In this document: positions 1-12,000 of the stretch, in pieces
How the letters are laid out: the number at the start of each line of letters is the position of its first letter
Position numbering within the stretch: position 1 is the stretch's first letter
Assembly (NCBI RefSeq): GCF_030272615.1
Contig: NC_081405.1
Coordinates: forward strand, 604,005,177 to 604,067,176
DNA length: 62,000 nt
From: Cryptomeria japonica
Taxonomy: Eukaryota > Streptophyta > Pinopsida > Cupressales > Cupressaceae
Direction: 5' to 3'
Notes under the pieces: model-generated
Told to the model about the DNA's origin: nothing
Database searches by the model: none
What the model saw: only the letters and a program-made list of their open reading frames with translations
Program-made: the position numbers and the translations under genes

Positions 1-905
1 GTTTGAATTTTCGTTCATCTTGAAAACACCACTTTTTGAAGTGACTACATAGTCACATGGGAGAAGCCACATGTTGCAAAACACCCCTAACCCATAGGTA
101 TACCCTTTGGACCTTTGGAAAAGCCTAAAAACTTACCCTAGGAGTCCATTAAACCCTTTGGAAACCCCACTGAAGTTTACCTACGGGTCAAGCTTGAGTT
201 GACCACTCCCATGACTCCCTACCCAAGGCAGATTTGGGACCACACTCATGTTTTTGAATGGCTTTGGTAGAAACAAAACTCCCTCCAAGAGACAAGTCAA
301 AATCAATGACACTTAATCAGCACATGTGTCAAGTGACACAACAAAAATACAATATAAAAATTACACATGGAATTTGTCCCTTGAAGGATTACACATTTAC
401 ATATAAATTAAATTTTACACTCAAGCATTATACACATCACAAATAAAATACATTACAAGGGGGGGGGGGGGTGTTGTCTCTCCAAATAGACAACTCCCGG
501 CTTAACAAACGCACATTGGTCTAGGCTTGGTTCTCCATTAAATTCCATGGTCACATGGATAATTTTCCTGCGCATCTCAATTAACACATTAGTAACTCCA
601 AATAATCACAATTATACATAATCAAATACATGGATTTCATTACACATCATACAATCATACATTTGACATCAATAATTCAATATCTCATTTGTTTCAAATT
701 CAATTTCACATATGCAATTAACATAATTTCCCAAAAATGAACCATTCATAAATATGCATCATTTTTCTTTCATCAAAATAAAATCCTGCAAATTTCCAAT
801 AATGACATTCACCATCATAATGTAATTCTATTCTAGCAACATATCTAAAGTTTCATAATCATCATGCATGAAATAAAACATCAACAAATGTCAGTGTGAT
901 CCAAA
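1..905. other. AT-rich non-coding stretch
   Basis: No coding signal or recognisable transposon domain is seen here. The short open frames are not supported by any motif. The only distinct feature is a homopolymer of 13 G at about 459-471. Confidence 0.5.
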
Positions 906-1560
906 TCATGGAATCATATAAGTTCTAAGTCCATAATGCATAAAATAAAGCATCCATAATAGTCTCAATATGCAAATAACTGAAAATGTCAAATTGAATC
1001 GGGGTAGGGCCTCACACTTTGCATCAAGAGGTAATGACTGACCAGTTTTAGGATTAACAAAAAGGGCACATATATGTTGTTTACTAATATTTTTGTTTTT
1101 CACTCCCTCATATGATAACCCGCCAACATAGTATTGATTCAACACATATCCCTAAAGTTTCCCCATTTTGTAATTTGTGCAGAAACGGTTGTGCCACCAC
1201 TAGATAATGGTTCTAGGCTAGTGGTGAGGGATTTATGATGCTCAAGCTCAGATGTTTTCAATTTATTAATCAGTCTATTTATTTTAGACGTGTTTTGCCC
1301 TAACTAATTAATCAATTGCTCCCGTGTTTCAGTTGTATGGTCAAAAGGAGGAACTTGAGGTGCATCTTGTGGGTTTTCTTCGGGGTTTTTAGGAGGTGCA
1401 TTTTGTTGTTGTTGTTGTGGATTATCAAAATTTGGTTTTTGAAACAAAAAATAAAAAAAACCTAATCAAAATAAATGAAATTAAATTCAAAACATAAAAC
1501 AAATTGAATAAACGAGAAAGAAAGACAAAAATTAAGAAAAACTAATCTTGATCCATAGCA
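906..1560 (-). pseudogene. gag-like N-terminal fragment, Gln/Pro-rich, frameshifted
   Basis: Reading the minus strand down from about 1,434, the translation starts with a run of five Gln, continues as a Pro/Asn/Glu-rich stretch, then a Leu/Lys-rich segment with coiled-coil character, interrupted by a stop (TAG). A one-base frame change near 1,145 leads into a further open frame beginning MLNQYYVGGLSYEGVKN and ending at 906. An ATG lies upstream at about 1,555. A disordered Gln/Pro-rich start followed by a helical segment is common in gag proteins of plant LTR retrotransposons. The CG-core minisatellite just upstream on the same strand resembles the leader repeats seen elsewhere in the window. 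I do not recognise the family with certainty; it could also be an unrelated low-complexity ORF. Confidence 0.35.
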
Positions 1561-1659
1561 TTTGGTGGATAGATGTGGTAGCTCGTTCGCGGTTTTGTGG
1601 AGAAAAAGGAGGAAAAAATGTTGTGGTCACGAGGAAAATAAGATCCAGTCCTTTTTAAA

Positions 1660-1850
1660 TTTTTTTTGACAGGTACTGCGTACGCGGTTTTTTAGGGCTT
1701 ATGAGCGTGCACACACTCACTTTCCTAAAACCAACACGTACGTGCTCACTTTCCTAAAGAGAGTGCGTACGCGGTATCTTTCTTTAGGAAACAAACCTAA
1801 GCGTGTACGTGGTGATTTCAAATTTTAGTACTGTGTATGCGCTGCTTGTT
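1660..1850 (-). repeat. CG-core leader-type minisatellite (gcgtacgc)
   Basis: Imperfect repeats of gcgtacgcggt, gcacgtacgtg-like and gcgtgtacgtggtg motifs alternate with copies of ctcactttcctaaa. Similar short CG-containing minisatellites occur at 12.8, 27.6, 41.7 and 43.1 kb, in the last two cases inside an undisputed Tat-element leader. By analogy this is probably the leader upstream of the gag-like scrap at 906-1,560 on the minus strand. Confidence 0.45.
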
Positions 1851-1955
1851 TTTTCATGTTTTTTTTAAGTGGTGTCCACTTTTTAGACTACCATCTTTGT
1901 GCACATACCCTTGATTGTCTTCAAGTGGAGCATAAACAAGTTGATCTATAATGAC

Positions 1956-3428
1956 TTATCCTTTGACAACTTTGCGTTCTACATGCTCAATGTCAAATTC
2001 TGTGAGTATCATAACCCACTTAGCCAATCTCCTTGTAAGTGTTGCCTTGCTTATAAGATATTTGAGTGGATCAATCTTAACCACCAGTTTGATAGAATAT
2101 GCTAGCATGTAATGTCTTAATTTATGTGATGCAAAGACCAATGCCAGACAAGCTTTCTCAATGATAGTGTAGTTCATCTCATAGGACACCAATGTCCAAC
2201 TAATATAATATACAACTCTTTCCTTTTTATTCTCATCCTGTTGAGCCAAAAGTGCCCTCAGTGATGTATTAGTAGCTGATATATAGAGAATCAAGGGTTT
2301 GTCTTGAATCGGTGGCATTAAGATAGGTGGATTAGAAATATATTCCTTGATTTTCTTTAGGTGTTGTTCACAGTCTTCATCCTAGTTATATGTAACTCCT
2401 TTCTGTAAAGCTTTTGTGAATGGTCAAGCTTTATCCGCGAGCTGAGAAATGAAGCATCTTATTGATTGGAGCCGCCCTTGTAGAGTTATCATTTGATTGA
2501 CATTCTTTGGAGGTGGCATTTCCATGATAGCTTTAACTTTTTCTGGGTCCACTTCAATTCCTTTTGCTAAAACAATGTATCCTAGGAGCTTGCCAGATGT
2601 AACTCCAAATGCACATTTCTTAGGATTTAGTCTGAGTTTAAATTTTTCCATCTTGTCTAAGATTGGACCCAGTTCTGAGAGATGTGTTGATCTTTTCATA
2701 GATTTGAGTAGGGTATCATCGACATAGTCCTCCATGTTTTTGTGCATCATATCATGAAAGATCGTTGTTACAACTCTTTGATAAGTGGTGCCAGCATTCT
2801 TTAAGTTGAAGGGCATCACATTCCAACAGAAAGTTCCCCATGCACAAGTGAATACTATTTCCTGTTGATCGTCAAGTGCAATTTTGATCTGTTTGTATCC
2901 AGAAAAACCATCCATCAGAGAGTACATTTCATAGCTAGCAGTTATGTCCACTATCATGTCTATGTTATGTAGTGGAAAATCGTCTTTTGGACATGCTTTG
3001 TTTAAATCTCTGAAATCTGTGCAAACACGTATTGATTTATCAGGTTTAGAAATAGGTACAATATTAGATATCCACTTAGCATAATCAATTTCTCTGATGA
3101 ATCCTGCTTTTAGTAATTTTTATAGATCAACCTTAACAAGTAATGCAACATGAGGATGCATTTTTCGGAGTTTTTGCTTGATAGGTTTAACTTTGGGAGC
3201 GATAGAAAGATGTTGCATTATGAGGTCAGGATCGAAACCCGACATATCAGCATATGTCCATGCAAAATTGATCTTTTTCTCCGTGAAGAAATTAGCAAAT
3301 TCTTTCAGTTCTTCTGCTAATAAGGATTGAGCTACATGTATGGTATGCTGAGTTTCTTTTGTTCCGATGTTCACTGGTTGTGTAGGTTCAATCAACACTG
3401 ATGATCGCTCTTGAAAGTGATCAGACAA
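1956..3428 (-). pseudogene. E1 reverse transcriptase plus RNase H, broken and truncated
   Basis: The N-terminal RT lead-in is at 3,120-3,428, with the segment FFTEKKINFAWTYADMSGF followed by the conserved KPIKQKLRKMHP. After a break the RT core runs from 2,957 to 2,424: YSLMDGFSGYKQIKIA, the CAWGTFCWNVMPFNLKNAG block, and the catalytic YVDD at 2,715-2,726. The first RNase H follows at 2,318-1,956 (LILYISATNTSLRALLAQ, then YYISWTLVSYEMNYTIIEKACLAL). The normal role is synthesis of retrotransposon cDNA in cytoplasmic particles. The piece stops inside or just after RNase H, where unrelated sequence begins. A stop codon or gap separates the pieces, so no product is expected. Confidence 0.9.
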
Positions 3429-3509
3429 AATATCAAGTATCTCACCTCCAGGTGCCTCAAAGAGGTTTTCATCGTTAGGTACGTCCTTTATTTTTACTAT
3501 TTTTGATTC

Positions 3510-4742
3510 TCACACCACCATAGTGTGGTTTTTGCCATCAAAACACTTATTTTTCTTTTTTTGATTTTTGAGACTAAGATACTTGACATTTGCTTTTGTC
3601 ATGTTCTCACTTTGTTCACTGGTGGAAGAGTTCATTAGTTCAATTGCATTAAGATAACAGACTAATGTATAGTTGTTGACAAAGGTAGGGATATTCAAGG
3701 GTTGATCTTGGAGAGTATAGTCAATAAGCTCAGGATGTACTAGGGATAAAAATTCAACAGGTTCAAGGGAATTCATGGTATTGTCATCACAACCTCAGAC
3801 CGATAAGTTGAGTTCTAGAAGACTACCTTGCATAAGCATTTCAAGACTAGGAAGAGTAATAAAAAGATTATCAAAGTTTATGTTAGCATTTAGAGGATCT
3901 AACCCAACAGACCTACAACTAGCACCTTCTTCTACTTTAGACTGGGCTACATATTATGGTTCAACAACAACAGGTTCTTCAGACAGAGTTTTGACATTCA
4001 TGACAAAGTAGTCATAGTTTGGTGTCGAATAGGTAATGCCATAAATAGATTTTATTTCAGAGTGATCAGAGTTAGAAGATGAAGCATCTGACTCCTCTTC
4101 AAGTGGCTTAGTGAAAGCCTGTATAGTATCAATATCAACATCTTTTATGCTACAAGTTCCTTCATGTTTTGGTTCAATGATCACTTGTAGTTGACATAGT
4201 TGTTGACATAACCTTGATGACTCTGTTAGTCTCTGTCTTCTTTCCCATTCAACTTCCTCTAGACTGATGACCAATCCTACTTGTCTAGCCTCAAGTTCTT
4301 CATTTGTATTCCCATATCTGATTTTCTCTAACTCATTAGAGGGAGATATAGTAGTTGAGGAATTTTCCTGTGCTTTTCCTTCTTTCAGTTGTTGTTCATA
4401 ATCTTCTTGTCTTTTTAGTCTAATTTCTTCTATCTCTTGTTGCAGCTTTAAGCGTATTATCTCTTGTGCTTCATCTATGATATCATTAGGTTCTTCAGGA
4501 TTTTCTACGGTAGATGCATTTGATAGAGGCTTTGGACCCCATTCATACTCATTCGAGTCTGTTTCTAAATCCTTTGCTTGCATTCCTCCCTTATATGTGA
4601 CATGAATGTTTAGTGGTGCAAACATGTCTTTAATTCCTTCCACCTCTTCTCTTATGTCTTCTGGAATCTGCTGAGACAATTGGAACTTGATTACAAGCTG
4701 CTTCTTCTCTCTTGATTTCCAGTTCTTCTTGTTCTTTCTCAT
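3510..4742 (-). pseudogene. E1 gag-pol linker region, charged coiled coil
   Basis: Two open pieces in one frame (3,954-4,742 and 3,510-3,776) connect the G-patch segment to RT. The first contains a strongly helical, Glu/Gln/Arg-rich stretch (EIIRLKLQQEIEEIRLKRQE) and acidic Ser-rich runs. The second carries short blocks that match the E2 linker in position (a VHPELIDYTLQ segment against LVHHQLIDWDHE in E2). No enzyme domain is recognised. The position between protease/G-patch and RT is shared by both Tat-like elements in the window, so this is an element-specific spacer and not a host gene. Confidence 0.6.
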
Positions 4743-4932
4743 ACTCGTCCTGAATTTAGTGAGTATTTACTTCTTGTGATGTTTGATGTAGCATCTTTTT
4801 CCTCCACTTAGGTTGTTGATGAGAAGTGTGTTTTTGATTTGATGACTCTTCTAGATGGTATCGGAATCTAGTTTTATCATTTGTAGACTTAGTTTGTAGC
4901 TTGATAGGTTTGATGATTCCTTCTTGGCAGTT

Positions 4933-5334
4933 TCACAGAGGACCGATACCTAAATATCCCATGCGTTGAATCATCTTATAGCCTGGATCATATTGTTCAG
5001 GGGAAATATCACAGTGGTGCCCGTCTCTATTTTCACTCTCATATTTGAAAAGCCAATTGAGAATAACCACCTCTTCTATTTCATCTGCAAGGGAAGTAGA
5101 GGACTGTACAAAAATATCATCATAGATGATGTTTGTCATTGGAGTTTGTGGCTTCATAGCGTTAGATGGTTTTCTAGACTGTCTTGGTGATGGAGGAAGA
5201 GACATCAGTGAGAGTACAGGTTCTATCTTGTATCCATCCATGCCAGTACCTGTGATTTTTAATTTCTTGTGTAAGTATTTCATCAAAGTTTCTGATCTCT
5301 CAGCTATAGAGGCTACTCTGTTATGAGGAACCAA
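4933..5334 (-). pseudogene. E1 G-patch-like segment
   Basis: The segment ends with PEQYDPGYKMIQRMGYLGIG, a glycine-spaced motif of G-patch type (aromatic, hydrophobic, K-M/L-G-Y/W-G-G spacing). E2 has the matching segment at the same place (KGFKILQKFGYDGKSPLG). G-patch domains between protease and RT are known from some plant Ty3/gypsy elements and are thought to bind nucleic acid. The frame differs from the downstream linker, so a frameshift separates them. Confidence 0.6.
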
Positions 5335-5394
5335 GGTATCAACACCCTGTTTTAAAGCATTTCAGGTGTAGGTTGTATTAGCAGAAACACCGAC

Positions 5395-6021
5395 TTCAAC
5401 TCCATTGTAGGGAAATTTCAAGCACTAATGGTATGTAGATTGAACTGTTTGCATTTCATGAATCCATGGTCTGCCCAGCAAGATGTTGTAGGATAGAGGA
5501 AGATCAAGTACCTAAATAATAACATCTCTTTTCACAGGTCCTACCCTAATCAGTAATAGTACCAAAAATTTATAGGTTCTTTCTTCTTCATCATAAGCTT
5601 TGATTGTTATTTTCTTTGTTGGATCAATGACATTATCAGAAAATCCCAACTGCATCAGTAAATTGTAGGTACAAATATTCAACCCAACATCTCCATCTAT
5701 TAAAACACGCTTGACTCGGTGTTTATGGATCATAGCTTCAATGTGCAATAACTTATGCAGATGATTCAGTGAATTGTTATCTTCTTCAGAGAAGGACAGG
5801 TAGTGAGATGAAGTCAGGGGACCCACCATAGATTGAAACTAACCCAAATCTAAGTCTTTAGGGACGTTAGTAGCAAGCAAAGCTTTGTCCAGAATCTCTT
5901 TATGTGTAGAAGAGATTTTAAGTAGTTCAAGGATAGAGATTTGAGTGGTAGTGTGTTTTAATTGTCCAACAATGCTATAACCATAAGAAGATGATGAAAC
6001 TAGCTGTTTAAATTTAGCCAT
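5395..6021 (-). pseudogene. E1 retropepsin-like protease, two nonsense breaks
   Basis: The protease core is visible as HKHRVKRVLIDGDVGLNICT, matching RVLIDGGAGLNIC in E2. The catalytic triplet region reads DGD here and DGG in E2, instead of the usual DTG or DSG. The C-terminal retropepsin block YNILLGRPWIHEM is present at about 5,460-5,500. A TAG at 5,512-5,514 stands where E2 has Gln (CQVLDL). A further TAG at 5,425-5,427 follows STYH, exactly where E2 also has a stop (TAA at 38,366-38,368). The start of the piece, SILELLKISSTHKEILDKAL, matches SILELLRISPAHKSILDKIL of E2. Confidence 0.8.
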
Positions 6022-6211
6022 GATCGTATCTGGTTACTTGTTTGAAAAAAGTCGATAGGTTTGATGCTGCCAATGGATTTGATGATGTTTGATCAGGAGA
6101 GGAAGAACTAGCCCCTTTGAGAGTAACCTTTTTTTGAGCGTGGGTCACGATATTTGTAGTTCACGTTTTATTTTGTTTATCTTTGACTATGATCACATTG
6201 CAATATTCAGA

Positions 6212-6460
6212 TTAGGAAGGTTCAAGCATGTTGATCACATTGCCATTGTTGGTATAGGTGTAATTGACTTTGGCACCTCCCTTGGATTTTGAGGAATCGC
6301 CCTGCTCATAAGCAGGCAAGGGATCTTTGAAAGCTTTATGATCAACATTGGTTGCATGATTTCCAACAACAATTTTGCCAGCATCGATAAGGTCTTGAAT
6401 CTTGTGTTTGAGTTTCATGCAGGGTATGTGCACCAATTTGTGGTACCAAAAGGGGGTCTT
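6212..6460 (-). pseudogene. E1 gag C-terminus remnant
   Basis: The piece reads FWYHKLVHIPCMKLKHKIQDLIDAGK and onwards. It aligns with the zinc-knuckle tail of E2 gag (WWNDDEYCEFHKSKDHKTGN, then the IIQDLIDRGDIE segment), but the Cys/His ligands are mostly lost. Everything upstream on the minus strand is unrelated, so gag was truncated here. Confidence 0.65.
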
Positions 6461-7230
6461 AAGATGCCACTTTTTTCTGAAATCAACAAAGTCTGAACTT
6501 CAATGACAAATTGAAGATAGTTACACTCCAAATTTGAAGATGAAACAAGAACAAGAGTTAGAGTGCTTCGAGTCTACTTTCTAAACTACTAATTTGTTTT
6601 GAAAATGGTGGAGATTAAGGGCTTGAAAAAGGGGGGGCACAATAAGTGGTCCTATTTTTATGCAAAAAACATAACATAGCGTCTGTTGTGGCCCCTCTAA
6701 AATGTTAACTTTTTTTTTGAATTTTTAAAATCGCTTCAGTAAGAAATTAGCTAACACCTTGTAGTTTATGCTAGATTTTTCAAGTAATTTTTTAATGAGT
6801 ATATGATTTTTTACTAATTTTCGAAGTGGACACATCCTGAAAAACAGAAATTTGAGCATTCTTCCCCCTAAAATCATTGATAACTAATAAAAAATCAATT
6901 TTTTAAAAAATTGTGTAGAATGGAGTCTAGTTTCTTAAAATGTAAGTTTCTTCAAAATTTGATGAATGTGTAAAAAAATATATCCAAGATAGCACATGTT
7001 GGTTTTTGACCAAAAACAAACACACTAACAAAAGAAATTATAGATGAAAGCCTTAACGAAATCAAAATGTGAAAAGAATTACATGCTTGGATAGCTAAGA
7101 GAGAGATCAATGTCTCTATGGTGTTTTTTTTTAGTTTTATTGAAACACATGCAAACCTGATGCAGAGGACGACCAAAAATATGTGAAATTTTCTAATCTT
7201 CTATTAAAAACACGTCTCAGGCCTATAATG
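6461..7230. other. AT-rich non-coding stretch
   Basis: Homopolymer-rich non-coding DNA with a G7 run near 6,630 followed by gcacaataagtgg. No domain or promoter is recognised. It separates the truncated E1 element from the repeat block that starts at 7.23 kb. Confidence 0.4.
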
Positions 7231-7231
7231 G

Positions 7232-7480
7232 TTATCCAACCCTTTGGGTTGGATGTCCAAGTACAATCCAACCCAAAGGGTTGGTCATTTCTAATGCAGA
7301 CCATTTGGCGAGTGCCAAATATAGTTCTAGCCAAATGAAAAAAATGACTTTTCCCATTTGGTGTGCGCCAAATTTGGCGTGCACTAAATGAGAAAAGTCA
7401 ACCTTTTTCATTTGGTGAAAGCCAAATTTAGCGCGTGCCAAATGTCCCACATTGTCCAATTTGAAGGTTTTGTGATGCAA
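7232..7480. repeat. Hairpin pair and ccaaat/tttggc repeat cluster
   Basis: The palindrome ccaaccctttgggttgg (7,236-7,252) is followed 14 bases later by tccaacccaaagggttgg (7,267-7,284). Each can fold on itself, and the two can also pair with each other. They are followed by five or so copies of ccaaat/tttggcg(t/c)gcgccaaat-like motifs to about 7,440. This may be the end of a foldback or MITE-like element, but no target duplication was found. Confidence 0.5.
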
Positions 7481-7719
7481 AATTTTCAACTTGGGAACAA
7501 GTTATACCCATCTTGAGAGGATAATATATAAATGAAATATAACATTTAAGTATAAGTCTTATACTTTATGTTATATTTCATGTATATATTGGGAGGATGT
7601 TTGAGAGTGGTTTCAACTCTATAAGAGTTATAATGTAGATTCTAGTTTTTAGAGGATCATATTGAATTTCATACTTAGTCAAATTTCTGTCATCAACATG
7701 CTCCTATTAGAATTCTTTA

Positions 7720-9027
7720 GATCTGTATCTCACTATCTTTATCTTCCCTAAACTCTACATCTATCTCTCTCCCTCTCTTGTCTCTCTCACTTCTCTCTCC
7801 CCTCTCTAGGTATATCCCACCCTCTCTATCTTTCATCCCTTCCTTGTACCATAATTTATATCCTTGACTCCCTTCCTCTCTCTTCTCTCTCACTCTCTTA
7901 TTATTTCTCTCCCCTCCCACTAGTTTCTCTTGTTCACTACCGATCCCTTCTATCCTCTCTCCCCCATATCTAGGGCTCTCCTTCCCTCCCTATTCACCTC
8001 ACTACCTCTCCCTCCCTATATTATTACCCACCTCTCTCTCCCCCTATAGGTTTCTCACTTATCTAATTGTCCACCCTCTAGTTCTCTCCCTCTCTCTCTC
8101 CACCTTTCTCTCCCTTTCCCTTGCCCCTATCTATTTATGAACACTCTCCCTCTCTTCTCTCTCCAAACCTAGATCCATCTCCTCATTCTCTAGGTCTCTC
8201 AATCCCTCCATTTCTACCTCTCTATCAATCCCCTCTTATTCATCTCTTTGTTCTTCTATCTCTTATCTTCTCCCTCCCTTCCCTCTCTAGATCTCTCCCC
8301 TCCTTTCTTCCCCTCTCCATTTATATCTCCTTCCCCCACTCTCTCATTATCTCTCTTCCTCTCTTATTCTCTATCTTCATTGTCTAGTTCATTAACTCTC
8401 CAGCTCGCCCTCTCTCCCCTCTCTAGGTTTTTCTCTCCCTTCCTCTCCACCTATCTACCTTTGCATATAGGTCTCGTTACCCACCTCTCTTTATCCCCCT
8501 CTATCTATCTCACTCCTCTCTCGCAATCTAGGTCTCTCACCTATCTATATGTCCCCTCAATAGTTCTCTCTCCCTCCTCCTTAACCCTATCCCTTTATGA
8601 ACTTCCTCCTCTTCTCTTCCTCCCCTAACCTCTTTATCTCCTCCTTCCATAGGTCTCTCACTTGATGTCTACCTCTCCATCCATCCCCTCTTACTCCTCT
8701 CTTTTTTCTTCTATCTCTTATCTTCTCCCTCCCTCCCCTCTCTAGGTATCTCTCTTCCTTTCTTCCCCTCTCCCTCTTTATCTCCCCATCCATACATACC
8801 CCCACATATAACGCACCCCCCACTTTTTTATTCTCTATTCCTCTTGTCTTCTCTCTCTACATTCTATGTCATCAACTTTCTCTCTCCCCTCTCTAGGTTT
8901 CTCACTTCCTTCTCCTCCACCTATCTACCTCTACATCAAGTCTCATTACTCAACTCTCTCTCGCCCCCTCTATTTGTCTCAATCCTCTCTCTTGTCATTG
9001 AGGTCTCTCATCTCTCTTTCCTCATAT
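7720..9027. repeat. Polypyrimidine tract in units of about 455 bp
   Basis: About 1.3 kb of the plus strand is C and T with few purines, dominated by ctctccctctct. It is not a simple microsatellite. The phrase atctcttatcttctccctccc recurs at about 8,258 and 8,711, and blocks such as cccctctctaggt, tcaccta/ccacctatctacct and taggtctctcac recur with the same spacing of roughly 450-470 bp, giving about 2.8 diverged units. The open frames on both strands here are compositional artefacts. The tract ends exactly where the 20-bp satellite begins. Confidence 0.85.
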
Positions 9028-12000
9028 ATTATGACCCCTAACAACATGTAATAGGTCATATGGTGTCCTAAGGGGTCATAAGACACCATATGACCCCTAA
9101 CGACACCTAAGGGGTCATAGGACACCATATGACCCCTAATGGCACCTAAGGGGTAATATTGTGTCCTAAGGGGTCATAGGATACCATATGACCTCTTAGG
9201 TTACCATACGACCCATAACGACACCATATGGTGTCCTAAGTGGTCATAGACATCATATGACCCCTTAGGACACCATACGACCCATAACGACACCATATGA
9301 CCCCTTAGGTGTCATTAGGGGTCATATTATGTCCTAAGGGGTCATATGGCATCCTATGACCCATTAGGACACCATATGACTCCTTAGTACACCATATGGT
9401 GTCGGTATGGTTCGTATGGCATCCTATGACCCTCGAGGACACCATATGACCCCCTAGTACACCATATGGTGTCAGTATGGTCCTATGGTGTACTATGATC
9501 CCTTAGGACACCATATGACCCCTTAGGACACCATACGACCCATAATGACAACATAAGGTGTCCTAAGGGGTCATATGGTGTCTTAAGGGGTCATAACACC
9601 CCATATGACCCGTTAGAACACAATATGATCCCTAATGACACACGAAGGGGTCATATGGTGTCCTAAGGGGTCATAGGGCACCATATGACCCCTTAGGATA
9701 CCATACAACCCATAATAACACCATATTATGTCCTAAGGGATCATATGGTGTCCTAAGGGGTCATAGGACACAATATAACCCCATATTATGTCCTAAAGGG
9801 TCATATGGTGTCCTAAGGGATCATAGGACACAATATGACCCCTTACAACACTATGACCCTTAACAACCTTATATTGTGTCCTAAGGGGTCATATGGTGTC
9901 TGAAGGAGTCATATGGTGTCCTAAGGGGTCATAGGACACCAGATGTCCCCTAAGGACACCATATGACCCATATTAACACCATATGGTGTGCTAAGGGGTC
10001 ATATGGTGTCCTAAGGGGTCATAGGACACCATATGACCCTTTAGAACACAATATGACCCCTAACAACATCTAAGGGGTCATATAGTGTCCTAAGGAGTCA
10101 TAGGATACCATATGCCTCCTTAGGACACACTATGAACCCTAACAATACGTAAGGGGTTATATGGTGTCCTAAGGGGTCGTAGGACACTATATGACCCCTT
10201 AGGACACCATATGACCCATAGCAATACTATATGGTGTCATAAGGGGTCACATGGTGTCCTAAGGGGTCATAAGACACTTAATGTTTGCTTAGGACACCAT
10301 ACGACCCATAATGACACCATATGGTGTTCCAAGGGGTCATACTGTGTCCTAAGGGGTCATATGGTGTAGGACACGATATGACCCCTTAGCAGACCATATG
10401 GTGTCATTATGGGTCTTATGGTGTCCTAAGTGGTCATTAAGTGTCTTATGACCCCTTAGGACACCATATAGTGTCGTTATGGGTCATATGGTGTACTAAG
10501 GGGTCATATAGTGTCCTATGACCCCTTAGGACACCATATAACCCCTTAGGTGTTGATAGGGCTCATATTGTGTCCTAAGGGTTCATATTGTGTCCTAAGG
10601 GATCATATGGTATCCTATGACCCCTTAAGACACTATATGACCCCTTAGGACACCATATGGTGTCATTATGGGTCGTATGGTGTCCTAAGTGGTCATTAGG
10701 TGTCTTATGACCCCTTACGACACCATATGACCCCTTAAGTGTCATTAGGGGTCATATTGTGTCCAAGGGGTTATATGGTGTCCTATGAACCCTTAGGACA
10801 CCATATGACCCCTTAGGTGTTGTTAGGGGTCATATTATGTCCTAAGGGGTCATAGGGTGTCCTATGACCCCTTAGGACACCATATGATCCCCTAAGACAC
10901 CATATGGTGTCATTATGGGTCATATGGTGTCATAAGGAGTCATATGGTGTCAGATGAAGGACACCATATGGTGTCATTATGGGTCGTATGGTGTACTAAG
11001 GGGTCATATGGTGTTGTATTACCCCTTAGGACACCATATGATGTTGTTATGGGCGATATGGTGTTTTAAGGGGTCATATGGTGTCCTATGACCCCCTAAG
11101 GGGTTGTTAGAGGTCATATTATGTCCTATGACCCCTTAGGACACCATACGACCCCTTAGGATACAATCTGGTGTTGTTATGGGTCGTATGGTGTCTTAAG
11201 GGGTCATATGGTGTTTGATGACCCCTTAGGGCACCATGACCCCTTATGGAACCATATGACCCCTTAGGATACAATATGGTGTCGTTATGGATCGTATGGT
11301 GTCCTAAGGGGTCATATGGTGTAGGACACCATATGAGCCCTCATATGGTGTTGTTATGGGTCGTATGGTGTCCTAAATGGTCATATGGTGTCCTATGATC
11401 CCTTAGGACACCATATGGTGTCATTATGGGTCTTATCATGTGCTAAGGGGTCATATGGTGTTATATGACCCATTAGGACACCATATGACCCCTTAGGACA
11501 CCATATGGTGTTGTTATAGGTCGTATAGTGTGCTAAGGAGTCATATGGTGTCATATAACCCCCTTAGGGGTCATATTGTGTCCTATGACCCCTTAGGACA
11601 CAATATGATGTTGTTATGCATCATTTGGTGCCCTAAGGGGTCATATGGTGTCCTATGATCTCATAGGACACCATATGACCCCTTAGGTGTCATTAGGGGT
11701 CATATTGTGTACTAATTGGTCATATGGTAGCCTATGAACCCTTAGGACACCATATGGTGTCGTTATGGGTTGTATGGTGTCCTAAGGAGTCACATAGTGT
11801 CCTATGATCCCTTAGGACACCATGTAGTGTCGTTATGGGTCATATGGTTTCCTATGACCCTTTAGATGTTGTTAGGGGTCATATTGTGTTCTAAAGGGTC
11901 ATATGGTGTCCTATGATCCCTTAGGAAACCATATGACCCCTTAGCACACCATATGGTGTCAATATGGGTCACATGGCATCCTCAGGGGTCATCTGGTGTC

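Larger units (their letters stand above)
1956..6460 (-). mobile_element. Decayed Ty3/gypsy Tat-lineage fragment (E1)
   Basis: The minus strand carries, in order, the end of gag, an aspartic protease, a G-patch-like segment, a charged linker, reverse transcriptase and the first RNase H. This is the same domain order as the better preserved E2 element at 33.7-44.3 kb, and the two align through conserved blocks. Reading frames change at least twice (between 6,212 and 6,021 and between 4,933 and 4,742), and several stop codons interrupt the rest. Gag is missing upstream of about 6,460, and the element is cut just after RNase H at 1,956, so archaeal-type RNase H, integrase and both LTRs are absent. 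It is older than E2 or was damaged more. Confidence 0.9.

Noticed and set aside
8121-8823. Ser/Leu/Pro-rich and Arg/Glu-rich ORFs in the CT tract
   Set aside because: Composition-driven open frames on both strands of a polypyrimidine repeat, with no start context or motif.
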